A stretch of 64,000 nucleotides of DNA from Aquilaria yunnanensis (taxonomy: Eukaryota; Streptophyta; Magnoliopsida; Malvales; Thymelaeaceae), in contig CM077597.1 of assembly GCA_039654915.1 (NCBI GenBank), positions 39,034,001-39,098,000 of the forward strand, read 5' to 3'. Numbering within the stretch: position 1 is the stretch's first letter; each line of letters opens with the position of its first letter. Below are positions 24,869 through 36,717 of this stretch, in pieces. Position numbers and translations under genes: made by a program. The notes below the pieces were generated by a model, which made no database searches, was not told where the DNA came from, and was given only the letters and a program-made list of their open reading frames with translations.

Positions 24869-25616
24869 TGATAGCCGTAGGGCTATCACCTCTATCTGAC
24901 CCTAACTCGGAGCGTCAGGGAACGCGAGGAAGCTAGTAGCCCCCCCGAGGTACTAAACAGATCACCTTCGGAAATAGAGAATCAGCTATTGCATGCCGAA
25001 GAGCATCTCCCCGAAGGCGGAACCCTGAATCAGGGAACCCCCGAACTGCGGGCATATTTCCCGAAGGGGCATCATCCGTACCAGAGGATGACTTCGGCCA
25101 GGGACCTCGGGAGTACAACAGGAGCATTTAAGGAGCCTCTGACATGCCGCCCACAGACGCTACATGTCACCTCAAACGGCGATTTGACACGCCGACACCG
25201 TCCAGGTCTTGTCACGACCTGTCTCAGTTCGAGGCTCTAGAAGCCTGCCACCAGCTACTCGCCCCCTACACCCGGAAATTCAGAGAACATCCGACCGAAC
25301 ACGTGTCACAATCTGAACGGGCTGGACATTCCTATAAATACTAGGAAACAAACCCTGGCAAAAGGTTGGACTCCTCCCCCTTGAGAAAACACAGGCAAGC
25401 CCACTAAAACTCTAGTGCTTCCCCCTCACCTTCTCAGGAAACTGACTTGGGCGTCGAAGGGTCCTCCCCGGAAAAGCACCCCGGGGACCTCCTAACCCCC
25501 TTCTCTGAGCTTTGCAGGCACGTTCCCCTGGGAAACTCCAGCACCAGACGCTCTTCTTCACAGGAAGTCCCCCCGGAAGTGACCATGCCTTCCAGTGAAG
25601 ATGTCCCAGGACATCA
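24869..25616 (+). repeat. 5' LTR of R2
   Basis: 748 bp, TGATAGCCGTAGG to GGACATCA. TATAAATA is at 25333-25340. The gag ATG is at 25585, 32 nt before the LTR end. The left flank is gctac (24864-24868); the matching empty site, gctac followed by ttcggg, is intact at 36413-36423. Confidence 0.92.
25333..25340 (+). promoter_or_regulatory. TATA box in R2 LTR
   Basis: TATAAATA in the same context as in the R3 LTR. Likely core promoter of the R2 genomic RNA. Confidence 0.65.
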
Positions 25617-28600
25617 TTTGGCGCCGTCTGTGGGAAACCATCCTCGGGTCGCCGTCGTTGAGACTCGGCGTTCTAAGGACAAGGGACTCCCGCGGTCCCC
25701 GTGCACGCCTGTAGTCCAATCGGCTACTGAGCAAGCCCTCCCAGGGACTTCCACGCCTGAGGAAGAGCGCCCTCTGGTCATAACTATAAGCTTCCTGCGC
25801 GACTTTCAATGTTCTGTTGTGGCTGAAATGACATAACAGATAGACCGAAGGTGGCCGCAACAAGCTCAAGCCCAAAGGCCTCCTTCGCCAGCACACCCTC
25901 TGGAAAAAAGCCCCAAACCAACTCATCGTAGTTCGGGATCCGGAGACCCACGGGAGGAGTCTTCAACAGAAAACATGCCCCTCGGGGCACGGCTCGCGGG
26001 ACAAGCGGAGTCAAGGTGACCCAAAATTACACACAGGAGGAGCCAGTCACCTGAGGCGAGGTCCCCATCCCCTCAGCGCCGAACTCACTCCCCGAAGAGG
26101 CACTGACAATCCCCTCTGCCAGAAGAAGAACCTAGCGCAACGGCCCTTATGGAGAAAATATTGGCAAGGTTGGACAAAGTGGAGAAACAGGTGGCCCGTA
26201 AACCCGTCTGGGCTAGGCTGTCTGGGACCTTTTGTGGGGACGAGTCCCCACTCACCCAAGATGTCGTTGAGGCAGCCATGCCAGGTGATTTCAGAGTACC
26301 TCGGCTGGAAACTTATGATGGCCGTACTGATCCACAGGCCCATCTGACCAAGTACAGACGCAGCATGATGATGCACGGTGCCGACGATGCTACCTTGTGC
26401 AAATGTTTCGAGGTCACTCTCATTGGGCCAGCAACAGCCTGGTATAATTCATTGGCCCCAGGAACCATCACGGAGTTCCAGGAGTTGTCCATAGCCTTCA
26501 CGCAGCAGTTTATCGGAAGTCGACCAACGGCGAAGATGCCGGTCCAGATGTTCGACATAGCGCAAAGAATTGGAGAGACCATACGCGACTATGTCGAAAG
26601 GTTCAACAGGGAAGCTTTGAGCCTCCCGGACTTCCGGCCCGAAATACGCATCCTTGCCATGACACGAGGCCTTCGGAGGGACTCACAACTGTTTTACGAG
26701 TTCTCTAAGGACACCCCGGACACCCTTGGTGAATTTTACCGAAGGGCCGAACAGCACATGACAGCCGAAGAACTGAGAATGGGTGGACCAAAGTCCGATC
26801 ATTCCCGGGCCGAAGAGTCCAGCCAGCAAACTCGGTATCCCACCGAACAGGCAGGCCGACCTCGGAGGACGCGAGGAAGGAAACTCCCCATTTTCACACC
26901 CCTGAACACCACAAGGACCAACATCCTCATGACAATGGAAAGGCAGGGAACTCAGGTGCAGCGGCCATGGGCCATGACCGCCGACAACAGAAAGAATATG
27001 AAGAAGTTCTGCCAATTTCATCGCGACCACGGTCACGACACCGAAGACTGCTTCCAATTGAAGAAGTATATAGAGTCGCTGATAAAACAGGGCCAACTTC
27101 GGTGTTATGTGCGCATGCCTTCCCCGAAAGGGAGAAAAGAGGAGGAAGGAAAGGCAGAAGATGAGGACTACGACTCTGACAGGCGGAGAAATCGAAGTCC
27201 GAAAAGGCGCCCCCCACCTCCAGCAGGAATCATATAGACAATAACGACGGGACTCCCATCCTCGGAAAGAAAGAGGAAGGCTAGAGAAATAGCAGTCATG
27301 GAGTATCAAAGTCCAACAAAAAAGCTGGCCCGAAAGGATGGTTTCGCCGTCATTTCTCCCCATGATGACCCATTGTTGATCATGGCGAGAATAGGAAACT
27401 GGGACGTCAAAAGAGTGCTGCTCGATGACGAATCAAATGCCGACGTCCTGTTTTCACACTTACTGCCGAGGTTGGGTGTATCTAGTAGCGACCTCAAGCC
27501 CGTCACCGCACCTACCTTCGGGGTAGGTCTGGCCGAGCTACCCGTCCTCGGTTGGATCGATCTCCCATTGATGCTGAAATGGGCTTCGATGATGGGGACA
27601 GAAGAGTTGTGTGCCTCCACAATGGCAAGGTTCATCGTTATGGATGTCCCTTCATCGTACAATGCCATCCTTGGAAGACAGACACTGGGAAACTTGCACA
27701 TTCACCCTGATGTCAAGTACTTAACCGTCACTTTCGCTACCAAGGATGGAGATGCGGAAATCTTCATAGATCAAGGTAAAGTAAGGAAGGTGTTCGTCAA
27801 AACACGAAAAGCTCCAGCAAACAACTCTGCGCAAGCTGTGGAAGCAAAAACACCAAAAAAGGGCGAGGCAGAGAGTCCCGCGAAGGCAGAAACGGAAACA
27901 GTAGAACTTGTCCCAGGTCAATCTACCCGAATAGGGAAGAGCTTGGCTGAAGGTGACAAGAAAAAACTTGTATCCTTTCTACTGGAAAATAAAGATCTCT
28001 TTGCCTACTCGCCGAAAGATATGCCAGCGATGAACCCTGGCGTAATACAGCATAGCCTCAAAGTAAGACCGGAAGCAAAGCCTGTCCGGCAAAAGAAACG
28101 AGGCATCTCAGCCTATAAAAATAACTTCGTCAAAACCGAAGTCCAACGCTTGCTAGACGCTGAGGTTATCAGGGAGGTCAAATACCCCGAATGGTTAAGC
28201 AACGTGGTCGTCCCCACAAAAGAAGGCAGCAGTAAACTCCGGATGTGCATCGACTTCAGAAACTTGAACGATGCTTGCCCAAAAGACTCATACCCTCTCT
28301 CTCCGATAGACCAATTGGTAGACTCAACTGCAGAATACGGGCTCCTAAGTTTCTTAGATGCCTTCAGCTGGTATCATCAAATAAGGATGGACCCCGAAGA
28401 TGAAGAAAAAACCGCCTTCATCACTGAAGGGGGAACATACTTTTACGTCAGGATACCCTTCGGGCTCAAAAACGCAGGAGCCACCTACCAAAGGTTGATG
28501 AACAAGGTCTTTAAAGACCAAATAGGGAGAAATGTGGAAGTATATGTCGACGAGATGATAGTCAAAAGCAAGCTGCCTGACAAACACGTCATGGATCTTA

Positions 28601-31083
28601 AGGAGACTTTTCACCAGCTCAGAGCTTTCGGGATCCGTCTCAATCCCATAAAATGCATCTTCTGCGTGACCTCGGGAAAATTGTTGAGGTACATGGTATC
28701 CGAAAGAGGCATTGATGCCAACCCAGAAAAAATTAAGCCTCTGCTCAAGTTTCAAACTACCGCCACAATAAAAGATGTGCAGAGACTCACTGGAAGGATA
28801 ACCTCCCTCAGCAGGTTTATTTCCAGATACAGAGATCGGTGTCGGCCATTCTTCAAAGTCCTCACAAAGGCAGCAAAAAAGGACGACAACCTCGGAGGTG
28901 ATGACCATCCCTGGGGTGAAGAATGCCAAAAGGCCTGGGAAGAACTGAAAACCTACTTGGCCAGCCTGCCTACTCTGCGACAACCTCGCGAAGGAGAGCC
29001 GCTCGTACTATACCTCGCCGTCACAGAAAAAGCTGTGAGTTCAGTCCTTGTAAAAGAGGAGGGGCCAAAGCAATGACCGGTCTATTACGTCAGCAAATCC
29101 CTGCATGGCGCCGAAGTCATGTATCCTTTGTTACAAAACGCTATATATGCCTTGGTGCTAGCAGGGAGAAGGCTACGACCATACTTTCAGGCTCACCCTA
29201 TCATCGTCCGAAGTAGTTTACCACTTCGGGACGTCATGAGGAAGGTGGATCATTCCGGAAGGCTGTCCAAATGGTGTATAGAGCTTGGCGAACACGACAT
29301 CCCTTATGAACCTCAGAAAGCCATAAAAGCTCAAGCACTGGCAGACTTTATCGCCGAAGTACCCACCACCGAGGACAACCATCCGGATCCTGGCGAAGGT
29401 GATCCCGAATGGACTTTGCATGTTGACGGAGCCTCGGGGTCCGAACACCAGGGAGCTGGGGTAATTATCAGAGGTCCCGAGGGCCTTGAAGTAATGAAGG
29501 CTGTTAAGTTTAGCTTTAACATCACCAACAATGTGGCTGAGTATGAAGCCCTCAAAGCAGGATTACGCCTAGCCAGAAGAATTGGCGTGTGAAATCTGAA
29601 AGCCCACAGCGATTCCCAGCTAGTAGTTCGGCAAATGGCAGGAGATTATGGGGCAAAGGACCCGACCTTGGCAAAATACCATGAACTGGTGGCAAAACTC
29701 ATTCGGGAGTTCGATACAGTGCAAATCGAAAACGTACCTCGACGTAATAACATCGAGGCAGATTGCTTGGAAAAATAAAAAACATACACCGAGGTGCTGG
29801 ACCATCCGAGCATCGCAGTGCTGAGCATATTGACCTCGGGAAAAGGTTGGAAAGACCCAATAAAAAGGTATCTCGCAGAAAATGTGCTCCCCGAAGACCC
29901 CGGCCATGCTGCAAAGTTACGAAGACGCTCAGGCCGATTCTTCCTAATCGGTGAAGAGTTATAACGGTAGGGATATGCAAATCCGCTGCAAAGGTGTGTG
30001 GACGAGGAGGATACTGAAATGATCCTCGAAGAAGTCCACGAAGGCATTTGGGGTTCACACACCGGAACCGACGCCCTTGCAGCAGTAATACTTCACCAAG
30101 GATACTTCTGGCCTACACTGAGAAAGGACGCAAGGCAGTTCATCCGGAAATCCGGTAGTTGCCAGAGACACGCGAATATCCAGAGGACACCCTCGGAAAT
30201 GGTAACTTCGGCTGACTATCCCTGGCCCTTCGCAGTCTGGGGCATAGACCTCATTGGGCCGCTCCCCACAGCGCCTGGAGGCATGAAATTTTTGCGTGGT
30301 AGCAGAAGACTATTTCTCCAAATGGGTTGAGGCAGAACCACTAGCGACTATCTAGGCAAAAGAAGTGCAAAAATTCATGTGGAAGAACATCGTATACAGA
30401 TTTGGCATACCGAGGGTGCTAGTAGCTAACAATGGATCCCAGTTCATAGAAAAGGATTCCAGGAATTTATCAGCGACCTCGGAATAAAGATGCAATTCGC
30501 CCCAGTAGCTCACCCCCAAAGCAACGGGCAGGTAGAAGTATCTAATAGGACCATGAAAGATGGTCTGAAAAAGGGACTGGGGGAAGCAAAAGGAAAATGG
30601 CCAGGAGAACTCCAAAGCATATTATGGAGCTACCGAACAACACCCCGAAGAGCCACAGGGAAAACTCCTTTTTCACTAGTCTTCGGCACAGAGGCCATCA
30701 TTCCAATCGAGGTAGTACGACCATCAGTACGGGTGCAAGTGTTCGATGAAAGTGGAAACAACCTCGGCCTAAGAACAAAGCTTGACCTCATTGGCGAACA
30801 CAGAGAAATAGCCGAGCTGAGAAGAAAAGCCTTTCAGCAAAAAGTGGCCGCGGCCATAAATTTACGAGCCAGGCCAAAAGGGTTCAAGAAGGGAGACCTC
30901 GTTCTCCGAAAGGCTGACTTCGCGCCCCGAAGGCCATCCCACGGAGTACTTCACGCGAATTGGGAAGGACCTTATCTGGTTCTTGCTGAAGTACGAAAAG
31001 GCGTGTACAGACTCGGCGACGCCGATGGCATAGAATTAAAAAATACTTGGCATTCAGATGCCTTGAAAAAATTCTATGCTTAA
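25585..31083 (+). pseudogene. R2 gag-pol polyprotein, disrupted
   Basis: A single frame of about 1832 codons can be followed from the ATG inside the LTR. Gag core 26149-27000 (GRTDPQAHL, YVERFNREAL); zinc knuckle CQFHRDHGHDTEDC near 27008; protease DDESNADVLF near 27430, where the usual DDG is DDE; RT 28140-28850 with YVDE at 28540-28555 in place of YVDD; RNase H near 29410 (VDGASGSEHQG); integrase 30010-30800. The second DDE Asp is changed (ANNGS for ADNGS) and one zinc Cys is Ser (KSGSC). Stops occur at 25834, 27235, 29074, 29590, 29776, 29961 and 30352, among others. A +1 indel near 30292 is offset by a -1 near 30451. It cannot encode active enzymes. Confidence 0.92.
25619..25636 (+). other. 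Primer binding site of R2
   Basis: TGGCGCCGTCTGTGGGAA, two bases inside the LTR end, identical to the R3 PBS. The first nine bases match a plant tRNA-Asp 3' end, the rest do not, so the primer tRNA is undecided. It lies inside the gag reading frame and is translated as part of HLAPSVG. Confidence 0.8.
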
Positions 31084-31475
31084 GGCTTCGTGGAAGAATT
31101 GTGTTGTACAAACTAGAGAAATATTCTAAGTACAAAAGTTTCTTAGAGAAATTCTTGAAGTACAAAACCAGAATTCCGCAAAGGAGCTCACCGAAAAAAG
31201 CGCAGGTGATTTCCCGAAGTCCCTTGAGCAATCATGCTCGGGAAAAATGGGAAATGGCGAACTGTGCAAAGATACTCGCCATAAGAAATGCAAGTGCCGT
31301 TTCCCGAAGTCTTTTGAGTGAATGTGTTTGGGACAAAGGGAAATGAAAAAACTTGCAAAAAGACTTAGCCAAAAAATCTTCATTAAAGATAAACCAGCTT
31401 GCAAAGAAGAAGGATTGCTAGAAAGAAGAAGCACAGAAAGAAGAACGAGGAAAAGGCAAAGGGCCCTAGAACAGA
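31084..31475. other. Convergent gap of R2 with two diverged repeat units
   Basis: Non-coding DNA between the end of integrase and the end of the antisense ORF. It has two diverged copies (31213 and 31303 areas) of the CCGAAGT-CTTGAG unit that forms the 55 bp tandem array in R3. Confidence 0.55.
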
Positions 31476-34400
31476 CTAAGGATTCTCGGCGTCCCGAGAG
31501 CCACCAGCCCCTGCATCCTTCTCCACCACCTTGGGCGCTGGGAGAGAAGAAGGCAGGTTCAGATGCTCGATCTTGGAGCAGGACCACCGAGGCACTTCAG
31601 GAATGTTCAAAGCCTCCAAAAAAGAGAGGTCCAGATCTGGGAACCTCTGGAGGACTTGGTGCCGAGCAAGGCAAAACCCGTCCTGGAAAGCGACCTTAGT
31701 CATCTGGTCGGATTTATCCTTCTCGACCTCCAGGTCCTCGAGCTCATCCTTCAGGTCTGCGACCTCCTTCTTCAGCACCTTTATCCTCTTCTTCTTCTCA
31801 GGCTCCTTCTTCAAGGAATCGACCTCGACATGAAGCGCATTCTTCTCAATCAGCAACCTCACCAGGAGCTCTTCAGACTCTGATTTTGACTTTAGAAGCG
31901 CTTCGTTGGCCGAATGCAGTCCCGCCACCTCAGAGCCGAGGTCGGAAATCTTCTTGGAGGAGTCCCTCAAAATCTCCTCTTTTTCCGCCCGAAGGACGGC
32001 AACCTCCTTCTCCGTAGCATCAGCCAGCTGCAGGTTCTTGACGACCAGTTCCGAACACATGGCCTTCGTTTTCTCTAGGGTCTCTAAGGCCGAGTTTCGG
32101 AACTGCGTCTGCCTGGCCACCTGAACTCTGAGGTAGCCAGCGTACGCCATTAGCTGCAAAAAGATGAAGGCAAGGTCAGTAAAAGCCAAACACTTAGAAA
32201 AAATTCTTCAAGGGCAAACCAGCATACCTGAGCAGCGTGCTCGATAACCTTCAATGCGAAGGTGTCATTGCCCGAATGAGCCGCCGTAATAGCCTTGAAG
32301 GAGGCCTCAGTAAGCACCCCCTTCGCGATCTCCTTAGCCATTTGGGGGCAGTCTCCGGAGAACAAATTCATGTCCTCCGTAAACGTCCAAAAAGGCCCCT
32401 TCAGAATCTTCCATTTCAGGAGTTTGGCATCACGGAGAGCTCGCTTCTGGGCGTGTTCGGCCGCCCAACTTGGAGTAAGTGACTCCTCTGCATGGCAAAA
32501 TGAGCAGCTGGTGAGAACGAAAAGAACTTTGGAAAATAAAGGCATTACACTTCAGCAGAAAAAGCAAACCTGGCGGCACCTTGATGACGTCATCGTCAGA
32601 AGCCGAGGCCTCCTCGGTAGAGATCTCCTTACCCTTGCGTTTATGCCGCTCCTCGGCAGAAGGAGCCTCCACCACGGCATCCAAAAGAGCCTACGGCGAA
32701 GTGGGGCTCTAAGGAGGGATGTCGGTCGAAGAGACGTCGGCAGCAACCTCGGAAGGCGGAATGGCAGCGACCTCAGACTCCCCACTTTCCTCCTCAATAC
32801 TTTCCAAAGGGGGAGGAAGTGTTAGTGTTGTGCCCAAAAAGCCAATCATGAGATGATTGTATTTTTGCAAATTGAGTCATGATATTTTATTGAGGCATTA
32901 ATCCAGCAATTTTGTTTGTTGTTTTGTTTCTGCGTAACGTAATAAACATAATTGTAACCCTAGAATAATGATATTCTTAAACGTCCCTAGTATAGTATTA
33001 TTGTGGAGCGGGTTGCAATAATACATAATGACTAGCATATGTGGAGACTAATATGAGATATGTAGTCTACATATGGGTACAAGTTGGAGAACTTGTGTAC
33101 TGGACCGACCCACCATGAGACACTTCATGGATCGTTATATGAGTGTCATAAGTGATTCTCATAGTAATCATGGTATATGTAGTCCTTCGACCTAAGATCA
33201 TCAAGGTTCCCTACATGTGAGTCACATACTTTGATACTTTCCTTTATTGCTCGTAACTGAGTGAACTTGAAGGAGGTCATTGGGTATGTCACATATCATG
33301 CGGAGGGATTTGTATGATCAAGATGGGATTTGTCCCTCCTATGTAACGGGAGTGATATCTTTGGGCCCCTTGATAGAGTGAGACTTAGAAAATGCATGGC
33401 CATGCTCCGATGAGTTGATATATGATATTAATGTCATCAGTTTAAGTTAGTCTACTCGGTAATCAAGAAACCAAAGATTGGGCTATACGAGAGTGACACA
33501 TTCCATGTCTCGTGCTTAGTCTTGATATCTTGGACAAAGGGACAATGGCATATATCGGTGATGATCGTAAAGGTTTAGTCGATTCACCGACAATCTTGTC
33601 ACTTGGGTAGCAATGATGTGTTGCTAGACACCGCTCATTGCTTATGATCATAAATGTGATTTATGATCATTGCCAACATGGCAAGAGCCTATTGGGTCGC
33701 ACACATAGAGCTATTTGGATCATTAGAGTGCATGGGCTAATTATTTGGGTTATGGTTTCACTTTAATTTCATATTAATAATGGGCCAAGGAGTTGAGCCA
33801 TTATTAAGCCCGAAATTAAATCCTAATTGGATTAGGGCTTTGAAACACATTAGGCCTGGAAGTTGAGTCTCACTATAAATACAACTTTTAAGTGAGAAAT
33901 TCGCAGGTCTCCTTGCCCTAGCCTCCCAAAAAGGACAGCCACACTCTTCTCTTGCAATTCCTTGGAGGACGCAAGCTAGCACTGCGAGCACAAGAGAAAC
34001 GCATCTGCCGGGACGTGGTGGAAGCGTGGTGATCCTGAGAGGCTCGTGTGGTTACCATAGAGAGCCTGAACACGTCAACTGTTCAAGTTTTGTGATTCGA
34101 CTCTACAGTTGAGTGAGAGATCTCAACCGAAAATTAGGTATGAAATTTTCGAACACCTGGTTTACCCCGTTTCACTTGGATCCTGGAGGGTTTCGGTTAA
34201 ATTCCGCTGCGCTGTTTGGCTCCCGAAACCCAACAGGAAGAATAGTCTTCTTCACCCGTTTGGCCGAAGGTCCAGCACCAGTGGTTTTCCGCCTTCGGGA
34301 AGCCGCCTTCTTCGTCTGCTCACTCTTCTCTACTTGGCTGGTGAAGAGGGACTTGTAGAAAGCATCAGCGTAAGTCCAAGATGAAAGCTATAACAACGGG

Positions 34401-35249
34401 TGTCAAAGATAACTTACTCTCATAAAAAGTTTCATAAGAAACTTCCTCCCGAAGGAGCTGCACCAACCAGGAATCCTTCCCCACGATGGAATGACCTGGC
34501 ATCTTGAGGTCCGTCTTGTGCTCCTTCACTACCCCTAACTCCCGAAGAACCTCTTCGGTCATCAACCTCCAATTGATTGGGAAGGGGTAGGGAGAGCGCA
34601 AAGGGACCTCGGGACCCCAGTCCGAGACAGCACGGATACGACCGTCGAAATCCGTAAATATAGGAGCCAACTCCGGAGTTAGCAGTATCCTCGGATCCAC
34701 GACGTCCACCTCCAGCTTTCCCTGAGCCCATTTGGTTGGAACATGCGACCAGGCCTCCTCCATCTTCAGAAAGAAAAATTTTTGTTGCCACCCTCGCCAG
34801 CAGTCCTTGGTGGCGAAGGTGAATGTATATTTCTTGCTCCCAGATCCCTGACGTAGCATGAAGTAAAAGCCACCCTTCGGGACCACGAAGAGCTTGTAGT
34901 ACTGCATAAAAATAATAAAGTGGAGTTCTATCCCGAAGACGCCACACATGCAGATGAAGGCGTTAAAATAGCAGTACGAGTTCGGCGGAAGTTGATTCAC
35001 GGCAATGCCATGAAATTGGCAGAACTCGCAAATCATCTTCGCAGGAGGGTACCGAAGTCCGGCCTTCAGTTGGGCTCGGAAAACGGTAACGTCGTTATTA
35101 CGATTTGAAAACCAAAATTGGTCAGAATGAGGCAGCCTCGTAACGGCATACGAAGGAAGAAAGAACTTTTTCTTCCATCTTGCCAGTTTTTTGGGAGTGG
35201 TGCAGCAAGGATGAGATAAAAGAGACTGCCAGCTCTCGGGAATAGGCAT
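31476..35249 (-). pseudogene. R2 antisense ORF, 4 exons, broken
   Basis: Exon 1 runs from the ATG at 35249 to 34418 in one open frame: PIPESW, then the Transposase_28-like domain (CQFHGIAVNQLPPNSYCYF, GSGSKKYTFTFATKD) and YPFPINW, DSWLVQLL. The frame also stays open upstream of this ATG to 35648, so an earlier start is possible. The intron 1 donor is at 34417, but its acceptor and the first codons of exon 2 are deleted. Exon 2 is split by the copia solo LTR at 32820-34235. Intron 2 is 32488-32570 and intron 3 32154-32227, both GT-AG. Exon 3 has PFWTFTEDMNLFS, and exon 4 (32153-31476) is a coiled coil with GFCLARHQVLQ near its end. This copy has the best preserved exon 1 in the window. Confidence 0.8.
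32820..34235 (+). repeat. Copia solo LTR no. 3
   Basis: 1416 bp, TGTTAGTG to CCCAACA, flanked by the perfect duplication ggaag (32815-32819 and 34236-34240). It disrupts exon 2 of the R2 antisense ORF. It is the deepest layer of the nest: C2, R1, R2, this LTR. Confidence 0.95.
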
Positions 35250-35508
35250 ATTTGCAGAAAAATGGGTTCGGAAAAAGGCAAGAAAGCAACTTCCGGGAAA
35301 AACTCTAGAAATCAGAAGAGTCTGGAAAACAAAAACCCACCAAAAGACTTGCCAAAATCTGGGTTTGAAGTCACCGTCGTGAAAGGTTGCCGGAAAAACT
35401 CTGTTAAAACAGCTCCACCGCAAAAAGCAAGAGAAAGCGCAAAAGCAGTGGCAAGCAGGGAAAAGAGCAGAAGCAAAAGCAAAAAGGGAACTTATGATGG
35501 AATGGGCC

Positions 35509-35515
35509 ATATATA
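35509..35515 (-). promoter_or_regulatory. TATA box upstream of R2 antisense ORF
   Basis: On the minus strand TATATAT in the context GGCCTATATATGG, about 265 bp upstream of the ATG at 35249. The equivalent box in R3 has the same GGCCTATATATA context. Confidence 0.6.
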
Positions 35516-35937
35516 GGCCGAAAGAGGGTAGACGAACCGGCGTCATAAGTATCCCCTGAAGGCGAACGGTCGCTGTAACTGCTCTCTGCCGCCGAAAAGA
35601 TGCACCCTCTGTAATCGATGTGACTCTCTGCGAATCACAGTAGGCCACGTGTCAGCCGCCGCGCCAAAATAGGGGACGCGCCTTCTGACACCCCTAAAAA
35701 ATTGGGACGCACCGCTCTAGACTGACATGCCTGGTCATGAGACGTGACGCTGCACAGACCTGCAAATGGAAAAAGGAAAGAAGTAAGTAACCTCGGAGAC
35801 ACCAAAAGACAGGCCATGGCCGAACAGCCCATATCTTCGGGCAAAAGGTGTACCTTCGGCACAGGTTTTACTCCCTAAAAACTCCCAAAGAGTATCCTTG
35901 GAAAGACTACCAACCGAAGTCTTCACTTCGGCTTTCC

Positions 35938-35949
35938 AAAGGGGGGGCA
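35938..35949 (+). other. Polypurine tract of R2
   Basis: AAAGGGGGGGCA directly before TGATA, the first bases of the lost 3' LTR. This fixes the point where R2 is truncated. Confidence 0.8.
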
Positions 35950-35950
35950 T

Positions 35951-36717
35951 GATACTTTGGCAAGGTTGTGTCCTCGTGTCGTAGTCCCCTGCCATCTGTC
36001 GGACCACAAGCTGAGAATTTTTATGGGCCTTTAGGTTTCCCACGCCAACTCTTCTGGTGAGGAGTAAACCTGCTATGAAGGCTTCATATTCTGCCATATT
36101 GTTGGTGACATTAAACCCAAATTTGATGGCTTTCCTCACTTCCATACCTTCGGGGCCACAGAGAATTACTCCGGCTCCTTGATGTTCAGAATCGGAGGCC
36201 CCATAAACAAACAGGGTCCACTCAGGTTCATCCGTTCCGAGGTTAGGTGGACTGTCTTCGGTAGCAGGTACTTCGGCAATGAAATCTGCCAACGCCTGTG
36301 CTTTTTTTGCCTTCCTTGGCTCATAGTTGATATCATATTCACTGAGCTCGATGCACCACTTTGATAGCCTTCCTGAGTGGTCCACATTCTTCATGATATC
36401 CCGAAGAGGCAAGCTACTTCGGGCGATAATGGTGTGCCCTTGGAAATAAAGTCATAGCCTTCTGCTTGCAAGTACCAATGCATAAATAGCCTTTTGTAGC
36501 AAGGGGTACCTGACTTCAGCACCATGCAGAAACTTGCTCACATAATATACTAGCCATCGTTTTGCCCCCTTTTCCTTTACAGGAACCGAACTTACTGCCT
36601 ATTCGGTGACCGCGAGGTAGAGCAAGAGGGGTTCTCCTTCTCATGGCTGCCGAAGTGCTGGCAAATGAGTTAGGTAGACTTTAAGCTCTTCCCAGGCCTT
36701 TTGGCAGTCTTTGTTCC
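35951..36717 (-). pseudogene. R1 RT end and RNase H, right copy
   Basis: On the minus strand from 36717: the end of the RT connection, then LPLRDIMKNVDHSGRLSKW, HDI-type block, ADFIAEVPATED, FVYGASDSEHQGAGV and NNMAEYEAFIAGL. The part 35951-36417 duplicates the segment left of R2 with about 11 substitutions and 1 indel in 470 bp. The last five bases, gttcc (36713-36717), are one side of the R3 target duplication. The Tyr in YGAS replaces a catalytic Asp. Confidence 0.85.

Larger units (their letters stand above)
24869..35954 (+). mobile_element. R2: Tat-type gypsy element lacking its 3' LTR
   Basis: It has a 5' LTR (24869-25616), PBS, gag-pol (25585-31083), an antisense ORF (31476-35249, minus) and a PPT (about 35938-35949), followed by only TGATA, the first five bases of the expected 3' LTR. 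From there the sequence is R1 RNase H again: 35951-36417 duplicates 22977-23130 plus 24552-24868. So R2 is flanked by a roughly 470 bp target duplication instead of 5 bp and has no 3' LTR. A copia solo LTR sits in its antisense ORF. The R2 LTR is shorter than that of R3 but both share the ATAAATACTAGG core. Confidence 0.9.

Noticed and set aside
26683..27363. A 226-codon minus-strand frame opposite R2 gag
   Set aside because: It is a shadow of the gag frame; it has no domain and is not kept in R1 or R3.
31531..32124. Plus-strand open frames opposite the R2 antisense exon 4
   Set aside because: They have no recognisable domain and arise from the codon bias of the coiled-coil exon on the other strand.
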